This document shows, piece after piece, positions 9,684-20,374 of a DNA stretch of 64,000 nt. The notes under the pieces were generated by a model, which worked only from the letters and a program-made list of their open reading frames with translations, was not told where the DNA came from and made no database searches. The stretch spans positions 682,001 through 746,000 of the forward strand of contig JAPFFF010000053.1 in assembly GCA_039105265.1 (NCBI GenBank). The letters run 5' to 3'. The translations under genes were made by a program, and so were the position numbers. Position 1 is the stretch's first letter. The number at the start of each line of letters is the position of its first letter. This DNA is from Tritrichomonas musculus (lineage: Eukaryota; Parabasalia; Tritrichomonadida; Tritrichomonadidae).

Positions 9684-10179
9684 TTGAGTCTGAATAAAAA
9701 AACGATATCTCATAATCACATTCACTAACGATTATCCCACTTACTCCCTCGTTTCACCATGCTCGTCAACGTCATTCACTCACGAATCTTATACTGTATA
9801 ACGCCTCTCAATATCTAGGGGTCCTCTCGATACCTATTAAAACACCATCAAATCTCCATAACTGATTTATCGTGTATTAATTATCACTCACGTCATCCTC
9901 ACCATGAAAACACACATCACATCGTTCCAGAGCACTCGCGTACGTCATGTCATGCGTGTGAAATCGATACCGGAACGTGATTCAGTGCATTCGAATTCGA
10001 CCTCCAGATCACGTGTGTGCAATTTCCGAAAATCGACGTAAAACCCTGCAAATGAGCTAATCTTAGGGGGTTTGTGACGAGTGAGACCCTGCACTATAAA
10101 TATTGTAGGATTCCTAGGAATTAGGGGTGGCTAGAATAGGAATCCGTATCTAGGGGTCAGACGCGCCAACCCTATACTA
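9684..10179. other. Polinton intergenic region, no gene seen
   Basis: This stretch has mixed composition without a credible frame. It includes a CTATAAATA stretch near 10,092 and two copies of a TAGGGGT-type word near 9,820 and 10,150 that could be regulatory. It separates the structural genes from the two genes at the element's end. Confidence 0.4.
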
Positions 10180-10614
10180 CTATTTTTGGGGGATCTCGTC
10201 AATTAAATTAGCTGTCACGCGACTGTGGCGGGTATATATACTAATTTGGTCGAGGATGACAAAAATGATAATTTTTGGTAGACTGTAGAGGGTGATTAGT
10301 AACAACTCTAATGGACCCTTAATAGTATCACGAAATGTCTTACATATGTTGACGCATGAGTTCAATGATACAGCTTCGTTACTATCATCTGGAATCGATA
10401 TATCAGATTCAGTACTCTTACACCAATCGATAAGGGGTTGTAGACTGAGTTTATTTGGTATGGATTCACCCTCTAATGAGTAAGTACTAGCTTTGCGAAT
10501 CGCACGTGGTATATACAACACAGCATCTACTATCGGAACTAGTATACGTGAACCTCTACAGACTACATAACGATCAGTCAATGACGGATGATCTAGTAAC
10601 CACTCCATATCCAT
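10180..10614 (-). CDS. Polinton membrane protein candidate
   Basis: The open frame reaches 10,734, but its first part overlaps the acidic-protein gene and looks like its shadow. An ATG at 10,614 or 10,608 (protein MDMEWLLDHP) is more likely, leaving an overlap of about 40 bp with the upstream gene. The roughly 144-aa product has a soluble N-terminal part and a strongly hydrophobic C-terminal segment (about residues 105-130, rich in Leu, Ile and Phe) that could span a membrane. The function is unknown; a tail-anchored accessory protein is one reading. Confidence 0.4.
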   Translation of the reverse strand: MDMEWLLDHPSLTDRYVVCRGSRILVPIVDAVLYIPRAIRKASTYSLEGESIPNKLSLQPLIDWCKSTESDISIPDDSNEAVSLNSCVNICKTFRDTIKGPLELLLITLYSLPKIIIFVILDQISIYTRHSRVTANLIDEIPQK

Positions 10615-11836
10615 GTTGATCATCATCATATTGATATGTTTCAACAACAGCAATATCAATGGTTTCAATCTCAAGGTCTGGTTCGTATTTGGACTCAGCA
10701 TAGAGTTTAACATCAATAACATCGCCTGTTTCACGTACTACCTTGTGTAGTTCAAACTTAACAACATTATCATCATCATCTTGTCCGACTTCATCGAAAC
10801 AATCATCTTCAACTTCATAATCACATACTTCAACGTCGATAATGTTACCATTGCTATCATATGTAACTTCACATGGTTTGACGTCAATAGTATAATACTC
10901 AACTGATTCATCGACGAAATCAATAGCATCAACATTAACAATCGTCAACTTAGCATGTTCATTAATTGGTTCGTCAACGAAATCAATAGCATCAACATAT
11001 TCAATCATCAACTTGGCATGTTTATTAACTGGTTCGTCAATGAAATCAACAGCATTAACATCTTCAATCATCAACTTAGTGTGTTCATCAATGGGTTCAA
11101 CTACTTCTTCACTATGTGTTGCGTTATTAAGTGGTTCATCAACTAGTTCAATAGCGTCAACATCATCATCGTTAAGTTGTGCATCATCTTCATCATTATC
11201 ATGTGTTGCATCATCGTTAAGTGGTGTTGCATCATCGTCATCTAATGTAGGCTCTTCTTCATCTGATGCTAATTCGTCATCGTTAAGTGATGCATCATCG
11301 TCATCATTAAGTGTTGCATAATCGTCATCTAATGTAGGCTCTTCTTCATCTGATGCTAATTCGTCATCGTTAAGTGATGCATCATCGTCATCATTAAGTG
11401 TTGTATAATCGTCATCGTTAAGTGGTGTTGTATCATCGTCATCGTTAAGTGATGCGGAATCGTCATCGAAAAGTGAATCATCACAGTCATAAAATGCAGA
11501 CTCATCTTCAGCTGATGCTAACTCGTCATCGTTATGCGTTGCATCATTGTCATCGTTAAGTGGTGCTGTAACTGGTGCTGCGATGGTAGCATCATCGTCG
11601 TCGAATATAAGTTCAACATCATCGTCATCGTTAAGTGATGCATCATCGTCATCGTCAACAAATATGAGTTCAACATCATCGTCATCGTTAAGTGGTGTAT
11701 CAATGTTATCGTATGATGGGATGACGTCATTGCTATGTTCGGAGATGATGAGTGAGTCGTTATCAATGTATGTGGTTGTGTCCTCATCATAAGTGCAGTT
11801 TTCAATTGCGATTAATTCGGATATGGCAAGTGGCAT
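10574..11836 (-). CDS. Acidic Asp/Asn-rich repeat protein (Polinton)
   Basis: The frame reaches 11,863; the ATG at 11,836 (protein MPLAISELIA) follows the T8-ATCACCACACAAATG context shared with the capsid genes and is preferred. The product is about 420 aa. Its N-terminal half is made of short repeats of the LNDDDD / DDELASDEEEP type; the middle has three copies of a 25-residue unit around DAIDFVDEP; the C-terminus is acidic. No enzyme motif is visible. Such a strongly negative protein could mimic DNA or bind basic proteins such as histones. The repeats make copy-number change likely. It is the outermost gene of this arm. Confidence 0.6.
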   Translation of the reverse strand: MPLAISELIAIENCTYDEDTTTYIDNDSLIISEHSNDVIPSYDNIDTPLNDDDDVELIFVDDDDDASLNDDDDVELIFDDDDATIAAPVTAPLNDDNDATHNDDELASAEDESAFYDCDDSLFDDDSASLNDDDDTTPLNDDDYTTLNDDDDASLNDDELASDEEEPTLDDDYATLNDDDDASLNDDELASDEEEPTLDDDDATPLNDDATHDNDEDDAQLNDDDVDAIELVDEPLNNATHSEEVVEPIDEHTKLMIEDVNAVDFIDEPVNKHAKLMIEYVDAIDFVDEPINEHAKLTIVNVDAIDFVDESVEYYTIDVKPCEVTYDSNGNIIDVEVCDYEVEDDCFDEVGQDDDDNVVKFELHKVVRETGDVIDVKLYAESKYEPDLEIETIDIAVVETYQYDDDQHGYGVVTRSSVID

Positions 11837-12150
11837 TTGTGTGGTGATAAAAAAAATTGACACGCTAAAAAAATTAGGGTGGGCTTAATTGAAAAAAGTA
11901 GTGTGTTTACAGTTGAACCACGTTATGTGAACCGTTGTGTGACGTGATATGTGGCGTGTGACATGAGGTGATGACATGAGGTGGTGACATGAGGTGGTGA
12001 CATGAGTTTAACGTGAGGTGATAACATGAGGTGGTGACATGAGGTGATGACGTGGGTTTTAACGTGAGGTGACGTGTTAAGTGGGGTGATGTAACAACTT
12101 TAAGCAGGGTGAAGTGGCGAAGCTACGAAACCCTGCTTAGCTTATCTACT
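11837..12150. repeat. Polinton end: 13-bp tandem repeats and terminal hairpin
   Basis: From about 11,950 to 12,075 a G-rich unit of the GACATGAGGTGGT type (13 bp) recurs in tandem with small changes. Just after it, AAGCAGGGT pairs with ACCCTGCTT around a loop that itself contains GTGGC/GCTAC, forming a stable hairpin at about 12,100-12,138. The composition then drops abruptly to host-like AT. Subterminal repeats and a foldback are expected at a Polinton terminus. Confidence 0.5.
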
Positions 12151-14949
12151 AAGGAACTCTTCTAAATGTAAATATTAATTATTATGACTTATTAATAATT
12201 TTTTCTAATCTAAATCAATTATTATTGATATTTAAACCATTTATTTATTATATTTTAATTACCTTGGCGAGTTATTGTCAATACGAAAAAATGATATTTG
12301 AGAGGATTTAATTCAAAAATTGAATTAAAATCAATAAAGTTTTATTTTCCTAGTGTATTTAAGATTTTGTTTAATTTATTTTATATATTTGCAACTATTA
12401 TAATGAACATTATTATTTAAAATAAAGATAAAGCCAAGTTATTAATTATTTTTTTTAAAATTTGGATAAATTTATCTTGATACTATTGAAAGCATTCAAT
12501 TCATTTAAATATAAAAAACAATATTTATGCAATTGTAAAAGATTCTATAAAAATATAAATGATATTTATATAGTATATATTTTATCTAATATTAATTGGA
12601 CTTGTAAGCGATTTTAAAATTTAAATATTTCATTCAAAATATATGTTTAAAAAACAATAAAAAAACATTCAAAATTTAAAATATATAATAAAATTAAAAT
12701 ATCTAACCATATATTTAGTTTTATAAATATATTTACGGTGTAAAATATATAGATATTTATTTATAAATTATAAAATAAATATATTAAATTGAAACCTAAT
12801 AAATAACGATTTATGTCTGATTGCATTGGCCAACCTACCTTTGTTATCTTCTCTAATGCATTACAGTAAGGTTTCAAAATTGGAAAACGTTTCAAAATAG
12901 GAAAATCGACTTTTTGAGAAAAAAATTTTCATTAATAAAAATGAAAGAAATAAAGAAATAGAGAGAAAATCTTGTTTAAACCTACCGTTTTAAGAAATAA
13001 TATTTCCATGATTAAGTTTATCACACAGCTGTTTGTGACATTATATTCATCAAATAGTGTTTTCCTATCTCTATATGAAAAAATGAGCATCATTCAAAAA
13101 GTGGATTTTCCATTTTCGCAACGCTATAAAGGAAAATCCAAATTTGAATTAAATTCGTTATTTTGACTTTTATTTTAAATTCATTTTAATCGTTTTCTAT
13201 GAAAAAGTAGATTTTCCTCTTTTGAGACGTTTTTGAATTTTACAACCTTACTGTATTATCTCCTCTCAAACTTCTTTATTTTCTTACATTTTTCCTCTCA
13301 AATTCCGAATAATTTTGAGAGAAAATATTGTGAGAAGATAACAAAGTCTGTTAGAATACATAAGTTAGTTCCTTATGTATGAAAAGAAAGTTTAAGAGGA
13401 GCTAATTATGCATCAGAGAAGATAACTAAGAGGTCTACAGTATTAAAGTCAAATACAATTTTATCCTTAATAGATATCTCAATACAAATGTTAAAGATGT
13501 AGGAAAACTTTAGCCTAAATATTGACAATAAAAAAGAATATAGAAATAATGAAACCAAAAAAATGATTCAATAAATAACTACATCAAAATATAAGGTTTT
13601 TGAGGATTTTATTATCAAAGTTACTATTGAAAAAATAATTTGGTCTAAATAATATTTTTTTTTAAATTGATAGAATTTTCTTAAAACTCAGAAAATATTT
13701 GAAAACAAATTGAGAAATTATTTACTTCTATTATTATTTGAGTGACTTTTGAATAATCAGCTTTTATTTGAATTAATTCAAATAAACTTTTTTTTTGGGA
13801 AATAATTACTTAAAATAATCAAAATTTAAATTTAATAAAAATTTTCTATTTTTTTAACAAAATTGTAATTTATATCTTTCAAATACTTTGTTACATCATG
13901 CCCCTGTTGAATTTCAATTTTATTAAATTGAATGAATTTCGTTATGGTTACAATTTGAGTGAATTATTTTGGTAGAATGGAAAAGCGAAACTTTTGGATA
14001 CCAACGAATTATTTTTGAATTTGATATTTTTTTTTTTAAATAAAATCTCATGAAAAAAGCAATTTAAAGCAGATTAAAAATAATCTTAAATATATATATA
14101 TAAATTATAAAATATAAAAATAATATACTCTATTAAATCTTTTTTTTTTACAAAGATACAATCATTTGAAAATCTAGACATTTACCTATTCAATAAATAA
14201 AATATTATTCAAAAAACTCTTCTCAAATATTAAATAAATTCTCTGAAAAAAAATTTGAATATGATCATCTTATGATGAAAAAATTATCAATGAACTATAA
14301 ATCAAGATATTAATTTAATAAGCTCAAAAGCTTTGTGAAATTTTGAAAGAATGGAGAAGATGAAACTTTTCAAAAAAGATAAATTCAACAGAATTATTCT
14401 TTACTACACTTTTGCCCAAAATTATATTCAATTTCCTTTGCCAATAATTGGTTTCAAAAAATTGAATATTAAAGGTTTAATTGAAAAAATTAATAAATGG
14501 AAATGTAAAATTTTTGATATTTACAGCAATATTCTTAAGAATTTTAAAATAATATCCTATTTCAGGTTTCAACAAATAAATATCGGCAATTACAAATTTT
14601 TTTTTAGAAAAAATTGAATTTAAATTCATGAAAAAGTGTCATTATACCCCTTCTTTAAAATCACATTATTAACTTTTTCAAACAATATTTATTGTTTTGA
14701 AAGAGTTTATTGAAATGCCATAAAAATGAAGTTAATCATACTATTACAAATATACACAGATTACATAAATAATATAATATTTTAGTCAAAATATATTTCA
14801 AAGAATATAATTCATTTTTTCAAAGAAAACTATGTTAGATATTTGAAAGTATAAAAGTCAATTATTCAAAGAAAATTTAGTTGGTTTTTCTGAGAATAAA
14901 TAGACCAGCAATACTTCATTTTATTTTTGAGGAAGTAAGAATAAATAGA
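12151..14949. other. AT-rich intergenic DNA, no gene supported
   Basis: Apart from the inverted-repeat element at 12,862-13,255, this 2.8-kb stretch is very AT-rich and shows only short frames without domain-like content. The frame at 14,351-14,617 (88 codons, Lys/Phe/Ile-rich) reads like translated AT-rich DNA. A TCATTTTATT word at 14,916-14,925 is a possible initiator for the gene that follows. Confidence 0.5.
12862..13255. mobile_element. Short inverted-repeat element (MITE-like), 394 bp
   Basis: The ends are imperfect inverted repeats of about 56 bp: the left starts TACAGTAAGG at 12,862, and the right ends with its complement at 13,255. The complementarity continues through CAAAA-type and GGAAAATC blocks. 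The inside is AT-rich with no transposase frame. A flanking TA on each side is possible but not decisive. The short length and long terminal repeats fit a non-autonomous DNA transposon. Confidence 0.6.
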
Positions 14950-17900
14950 ATGCATTCGATTTTCTTTTTCATTGCTTTCTTACACTGCATTCTTGCAGGA
15001 CAAGAAGGCGGAAGCCTTAAAATTCAAGAAGAATACCCAGATAATGTAATACATTATTCTGATGATAAACTTATAGCTCTTTTGACGATCAGCGAAAAAT
15101 GTAATACAGATAATAACCGCGGTTGCTTCAATGATGATTCCTTTGGAAATATTCTAGAAATTGCTACTAAACTTATAATTTATCTTAAAGATGATCATAT
15201 TCAACTTGATTTTCAAAAATTAAGTCACAAAATGAATGTTCATGTAATATCAAAAGGTTCTGATTATGAATTATCTATTATTGGAGGAGATCTTAAAAAT
15301 TATGTTTCTGAATTAACATTTCAAGATATTCCATTTCCTGGTGTTTCAATCGTAGGACGCATTTTAAATGTTGATTCAATTGTTTTAATTAATTGCAGAA
15401 TCAATGCTGACTCTCTTATTTTCAGAAATTTGACAGGAGATTCTTCTTCAATGTATAATATACAAAGTAGATTTCCTGAAGATCTTCAGGCAGATCAAAT
15501 TTCTATTATCCTTTCCCCTTATTCTTACAAAAATGATTACCAAATAGTGTTTAATGATGAAAGCTGGACGGTTTATAGCAGTGCCAGTATATATCCCTAT
15601 TTTAGTCTTCTTTATAAATTTTCAAACCAATTAGGTTTAATTGGATTATCAAATAAATACGTACTTACAGTCAAAGATAGTTCAACAAGTAAAACAAAAC
15701 CAATCAATATTACGGTATTTGATTATGAATCAAAACTTAAAGATTCAGCCGAACTTCTTGTTGTTAACAAATTCCCACTTCAAATCTCATCAACTGGAAG
15801 TTGGGAAAATACTGATAAAACATATGTTTATTTATCAACGTATGATATTGCTGAATACGTTGACAATAGTTCGGCTTACGATACAGAACATATAATAATC
15901 GTTTATAATACGATTGATAATGAAAATATTACACGTTATCCTTATCCTACAGCGCCACCAACACCATCCCAAAGTCCATCCCAAAGTCCAATGGCAACAC
16001 ATTCACCAAAGGCAACACAAACACCGTCACAATCTCCATCGAGATCACCATCTCCAACAGCATCACAATCTCCAAAAGCAACACAATCTCCAAAAGCAAC
16101 ACAGACTCCATCTCAATCACCAAAGGCAACACAAACTCCCACACCAAGCCAATCTCCAACCGAGACTCCATCACAATCACCCATTCCATGCGATATTGAT
16201 GACTGTAAGGAATGCTTAGAAACAAACGTATGCCACGAATGCATTGAATCTTATGATCTAGTTAATAACTCTTGTTTATACCATTTAAATAGAACAGATC
16301 TTTGCTTGGAATATATCAGAGGTTGTTCAATTTGTCAGCCAGGTAGTTATTTTGAATGCGCAAATTGCAGTGAAATTGATCATTATCAACTTAATGGGTA
16401 TGATTGCGTATGTGAAAAAGGATTTGACACCATTAATAATACATGCTTCAATCATTCAGAAAGAACAGACCTCTGCAAGCCCAATATTCCTGGTTGTGAT
16501 GTTTGCTTACCAGGCCTTGAGGATCAATGCGGTAATTGTAGTACTAGCTCTTACCAAGAAAAAATACCAACTGGTGATGGATATGACTGTCGTCCTTGCC
16601 CAGAAAATTGTTTATCATGCGTAAGTTCTGAGAAATGCACAGAATGCGTACCAGGTTTTCAATCAGATAGATGTGATCAATGTGATCGTGGATATTTTAA
16701 AGTTGAACAACTTTGCGTTTCATGTGGTGCAAATTGTGAAGAATGTGCCAGTGCAACAGAATGTAAGAGATGCATAATCGGCTATGCTTATCCAGATTGT
16801 GAACAATGCGCCCAAGGATACATATTTGAAAATGGCGAATGCTCTCCTCAGCAAGGTGTTTGCGCAGAATATGGAATATACAATTGCCGCGAATGTGAAA
16901 AAGATGGAAAAGAACCACATTGCAAATCATGCTATATTGGTTATGAAGGAAGCAAATGTGAAAAATGTTCAGAAGGCTTTTACTTAACATCTTCTGGAAA
17001 ATATCCAATTTGCACAAAATGTGCCGACAATTGCATTGAGTGTGCAAGTCAAACTCGATGTAAAATTTGTAAAGTTGGATTTTCAGAAGACTTTAATTGC
17101 AGACAGTGTAAAGATGATTATTACTATAATGCTAGTAATAATGTATGCGTTCAATGCGGAGATAACTGCGCTACATGTCTTAATGAAACACATTGTGCTA
17201 CATGCAAGGAAGGTTTTGATATAGAATCATATTGCACCACTTGCCAAAGCAATTACTATGAAACCAATGATAAATCAACAAACCAAGTTGCTTGCATTTT
17301 CTGCGGATACGGATGCGCTTCTTGCTCCAATAATTCCGTCTGCAATGAATGTAATGACGGGTTCTCACCTGAATCCAATTGTAATGAATGTAAAGATGGC
17401 TACTACATGAAAGAATATGTGAGTGAAGCATTATCTTGTGTCAAATGCCCTATTGGCTGTGCTACATGCAAGTCAAGTAAAAAATGCGACAAATACAACG
17501 ATAACTTTATTGGTATTAAAACTTGCAAAGCTGGCTATATTAGGCATTTTGATAAATGTAATGAATGCGCAGTTGGATATTACCAAAATAATACGGATAC
17601 TCCTCAATGCTTGCAATGCTCCCCTAATTGTGCATCTTGCACAGATGGAAAGCAATGCACAAAATGCAAGGTTGGATATATAAATGAAAAAGCAGCCTGT
17701 AACTCTTGTGATAAAGATAACGGCTATGTTCAAGTTTCATTAGAAGGATCAGTACCAGTTTGCAGTAAAAAATGCGAAGTTGATTCTGACTGTGGTGTTG
17801 GAAATTATGTTTGTCAGTCAAATCATTGCGTTTGCTCAGTTGGTTATGCTGGTGACGACTGCAAAGAATGCGCAGATCACTATATTAAAGGTAGCTCCAA

Positions 17901-19233
17901 TGAATGCGACACTTGTGACATAGGCTTTTATAAACGAAGTGACAGAACTTGTGAAGCCTGCAGTAGCAATTGCGATAGTTGTTCATCTAGCGCTTCTTGT
18001 GATCGGTGCAAATCAGGTTTTATTCTTAATACACAACTTAATTGTATTCGCCAAGCTGTCACTGCTTCCACTTATGTTGAACCCTATGTATATCTAGATG
18101 ATGACATAGTGAATAACCGATGCATTTCTGGTCAATCATTCGTGTTTAATGATGTAATTGCCCGAACGATACCACCAACAAAAACAACCAGAAGTGCTAA
18201 AACAGAGCTTATAAGAGTTGATATTCCTTCTGATGCTTACATTAATGAAATCGATTTGGACAGTGCTTCTTTTGGTTTATTTTTGGATTTAACAGAGGCA
18301 ACTCTTGCACCAACAATTAATGTCAAAGTACCTTTATATCAAAAAATATCTTGTTTGAAATTTGATGACAATCAAAATGTCACATTAAACTTTATTAATA
18401 AAAATGATCCAACTAGCATTAATCTTGTTGGAGGCAGTCAACTAACAATCAAAACAGAAAATCCAAGATCACAAATTAAGCTAGGGCACATTTCACCAAT
18501 CAAAAACTCAAAGAATCCATTCATAATTAAAAGTAATGTTCCTCTATCTGCTGATTCAATTGATTTATATGAAAGCGCTTCAATAAAAGCCTTAGTTCCA
18601 AGCTTAACAGCAAAGGCTGTTTCTGTCAAGCAAGCTGCATCAGCAACAATTGAAAATATTCAAATTGACAATGTGCTTGATGTTGGAGTATTATCACAAA
18701 TTAGGTTTGAATCTAATTCTAAATTCAACCCAAATGCAAAAATTAATGTTAATTATACATCAACTACTAAGACCAATTTTGCATCTCTTATAGGTCAATT
18801 ACCTTCAACTCCACCACAAGAATTTAATATGGTCATGGATAATAATAGAGCTCTTGAAGATACTCCTAGATTTTTATTGGCACAAAACAGCAAAGGCTCT
18901 CAATTCAAATGCACAGTATGGCAAGAAACATGCAAATCTACTATTGGCTACTCAGACTTATTTAATGATTGCCAATGCTTGTCAGACGAAGCTGATAAAG
19001 CCGCTGATTCAGCTAATTTGTTTGTTGTACCTTCTGTCACTGATAGAGGTAAGAAGAAACCACTATCTAAAGGTGGCATTGCAGGAATTGTCATTGCTTG
19101 CATTGTTGTCGTTGCAGCAATTGCTGTTGGCGTATTTTACTTCATCAGGTGGCATAAAAAGGACAAAGATCTCTCTGATCTTGAAGATGATTATAATAAT
19201 GATAACAGCAACCAAAAAACTAAAGAAGCCTAA
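14950..19233 (+). CDS. Large Cys-rich type I surface protein
   Basis: The open frame begins at 14,881 without an ATG; the first ATG at 14,950 gives a clear signal peptide (MHSIFFFIAFLHCILAG) and a product of about 1427 aa. Residues about 20-330 form an N-terminal domain; about 335-415 are a Pro/Ser/Thr/Gln stretch of SPS/TPSQSP repeats, probably an extended stalk. Residues about 415-1035 contain dozens of CxxC pairs and EGF- or furin-like cysteine repeats of the CxxCxxxxxCxxC type. A Cys-poor beta-rich domain follows, then one transmembrane helix (about 1376-1400, Ile/Val/Ala-rich) and a charged tail of about 27 residues. The layout suggests a surface adhesin or receptor; in style it resembles variant Cys-rich surface proteins of diplomonads and trichomonads. 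The ligand is unknown. Confidence 0.75.
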   Translation: MHSIFFFIAFLHCILAGQEGGSLKIQEEYPDNVIHYSDDKLIALLTISEKCNTDNNRGCFNDDSFGNILEIATKLIIYLKDDHIQLDFQKLSHKMNVHVISKGSDYELSIIGGDLKNYVSELTFQDIPFPGVSIVGRILNVDSIVLINCRINADSLIFRNLTGDSSSMYNIQSRFPEDLQADQISIILSPYSYKNDYQIVFNDESWTVYSSASIYPYFSLLYKFSNQLGLIGLSNKYVLTVKDSSTSKTKPINITVFDYESKLKDSAELLVVNKFPLQISSTGSWENTDKTYVYLSTYDIAEYVDNSSAYDTEHIIIVYNTIDNENITRYPYPTAPPTPSQSPSQSPMATHSPKATQTPSQSPSRSPSPTASQSPKATQSPKATQTPSQSPKATQTPTPSQSPTETPSQSPIPCDIDDCKECLETNVCHECIESYDLVNNSCLYHLNRTDLCLEYIRGCSICQPGSYFECANCSEIDHYQLNGYDCVCEKGFDTINNTCFNHSERTDLCKPNIPGCDVCLPGLEDQCGNCSTSSYQEKIPTGDGYDCRPCPENCLSCVSSEKCTECVPGFQSDRCDQCDRGYFKVEQLCVSCGANCEECASATECKRCIIGYAYPDCEQCAQGYIFENGECSPQQGVCAEYGIYNCRECEKDGKEPHCKSCYIGYEGSKCEKCSEGFYLTSSGKYPICTKCADNCIECASQTRCKICKVGFSEDFNCRQCKDDYYYNASNNVCVQCGDNCATCLNETHCATCKEGFDIESYCTTCQSNYYETNDKSTNQVACIFCGYGCASCSNNSVCNECNDGFSPESNCNECKDGYYMKEYVSEALSCVKCPIGCATCKSSKKCDKYNDNFIGIKTCKAGYIRHFDKCNECAVGYYQNNTDTPQCLQCSPNCASCTDGKQCTKCKVGYINEKAACNSCDKDNGYVQVSLEGSVPVCSKKCEVDSDCGVGNYVCQSNHCVCSVGYAGDDCKECADHYIKGSSNECDTCDIGFYKRSDRTCEACSSNCDSCSSSASCDRCKSGFILNTQLNCIRQAVTASTYVEPYVYLDDDIVNNRCISGQSFVFNDVIARTIPPTKTTRSAKTELIRVDIPSDAYINEIDLDSASFGLFLDLTEATLAPTINVKVPLYQKISCLKFDDNQNVTLNFINKNDPTSINLVGGSQLTIKTENPRSQIKLGHISPIKNSKNPFIIKSNVPLSADSIDLYESASIKALVPSLTAKAVSVKQAASATIENIQIDNVLDVGVLSQIRFESNSKFNPNAKINVNYTSTTKTNFASLIGQLPSTPPQEFNMVMDNNRALEDTPRFLLAQNSKGSQFKCTVWQETCKSTIGYSDLFNDCQCLSDEADKAADSANLFVVPSVTDRGKKKPLSKGGIAGIVIACIVVVAAIAVGVFYFIRWHKKDKDLSDLEDDYNNDNSNQKTKEA

Positions 19234-20374
19234 GTTTAACTATTCAATTAATAATTATCTAACTATTCAATTAATATTTGGTTACTCTTTTGTTAAAAAA
19301 TTATTTGAAATATTCGTTTTTATTTATTTATTTGTTTTCATGTATTTCAGGCCTTTTGGCTTTTTATGAGGATAACTGAGCCAAAAAAACTTAGTAACTT
19401 TTTGTAAGTAATTGAAAATTAGCATATGAAAAAATTGAAATTAAATGCTGCTAGGTTTAAATGGTCGAAAAAATATTCGGAAGACCTTCGTACATAAATA
19501 ATTGGCGATAATCTCTAGATAAAGATTTGGAATAAGATCATTAATAAAAATTTACCTTTTAATATTTTTTTTGAGGAGGCAAAGTATTCTCATTTGGAAA
19601 TAAAAATATAAATATAATAATCCCTTTATGAAACTAATGGCAGTGAGATAAAATAAAATTTAGTAAAATTTTCCAAAACGATAAACGATCATTATACTCT
19701 GAATCGCAACCATTTTAAGAAATTGTAAAACAGTTTTTTCTTTATATTTTTTATGTAAAATTCAAATATAAGGGTAATTTATATATTTTAGCTATATATT
19801 AAATATGAATATTTCGATAAAATAAAATCTATTTATAAAACATTTAGAAAAATTCGGAGTAAAAAGAATTGGATTTTCAATTCATACTTCTCCATTTAAG
19901 ATCTTTTTCTATTTGACTGTTCAAATATCTATACAATCTTAATATATAAAATTTCAAACACGAAGTTAATCAACTTAAAATGAAATGCCAAATTTTAGAA
20001 TTTGCTACGGCTCCATTTTTAATCAACCTCAGAACACTTCTCAGCACCAGTTTTTTCAATCAGGCTATTAGGTATTAACCCCAAAAATATCTATTACTCC
20101 CCCAACTACTGGATGAAACAATTCAATGAATGACCAAATTCCAAAATCTAAATCAGTAACAGCTGCTGTTCCGAAGAGCATCTCAATTGTAAAAATTGTA
20201 CGATAGAAACTTTTTCATAAAAAATACATTCAAAATTTTATCTAAAAAAAAAAAAATATATATGATTTTCTATTTACAATTATCATATAATTAAAAGATT
20301 AAAAAGAAAAAAATAAATTCAAACTTTAGAATTAAAATTGTTTAATTAATTAAGTAGTTAATGATTGATTGTTT
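19234..20374. other. AT-rich intergenic DNA between convergent genes
   Basis: No frame worth reporting is found. The stretch lies between the 3' ends of the surface-protein gene and the minus-strand kinase gene. A/T runs, including A11 near 20,250, are the only marked features. Confidence 0.5.

Larger units (their letters stand above)
1..12150. mobile_element. Polinton/Maverick element, one arm (right end about 12,150)
   Basis: The segment is visibly richer in G and C than the host DNA that follows, and the change is sharp near 12,150. It is packed with long open frames of virus-like type: a fibre-like coiled-coil protein, a 575-aa probable major capsid protein, a smaller capsid-type protein, a short basic amphipathic protein, a P-loop packaging ATPase and further structural candidates. 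This gene set is known from Polintons of trichomonads. Protein-primed DNA polymerase, retrovirus-like integrase and protease are not seen and should lie left of base 1. The right end holds 13-bp tandem repeats and a terminal hairpin; the terminal inverted repeat cannot be tested because the other end is missing. The visible genes are open over their length, so this part looks whole and the insertion is probably recent. The exact right boundary is uncertain by about 25 bp. Confidence 0.8.

Noticed and set aside
12972-13166. 64-codon frame inside the 394-bp inverted-repeat element
   Set aside because: Lies within a short non-autonomous element and overlaps its inverted end; no transposase features.
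14351-14617. 88-codon frame in AT-rich DNA
   Set aside because: Lys/Phe/Ile-rich with no domain-like pattern, as expected from translated AT-rich sequence.
15947-16225. Long frames on the minus and third plus frames over the SPS/TPS repeat region
   Set aside because: Repeat-rich DNA stays open in several frames; only the frame with signal peptide, cysteine repeats and membrane helix makes sense.
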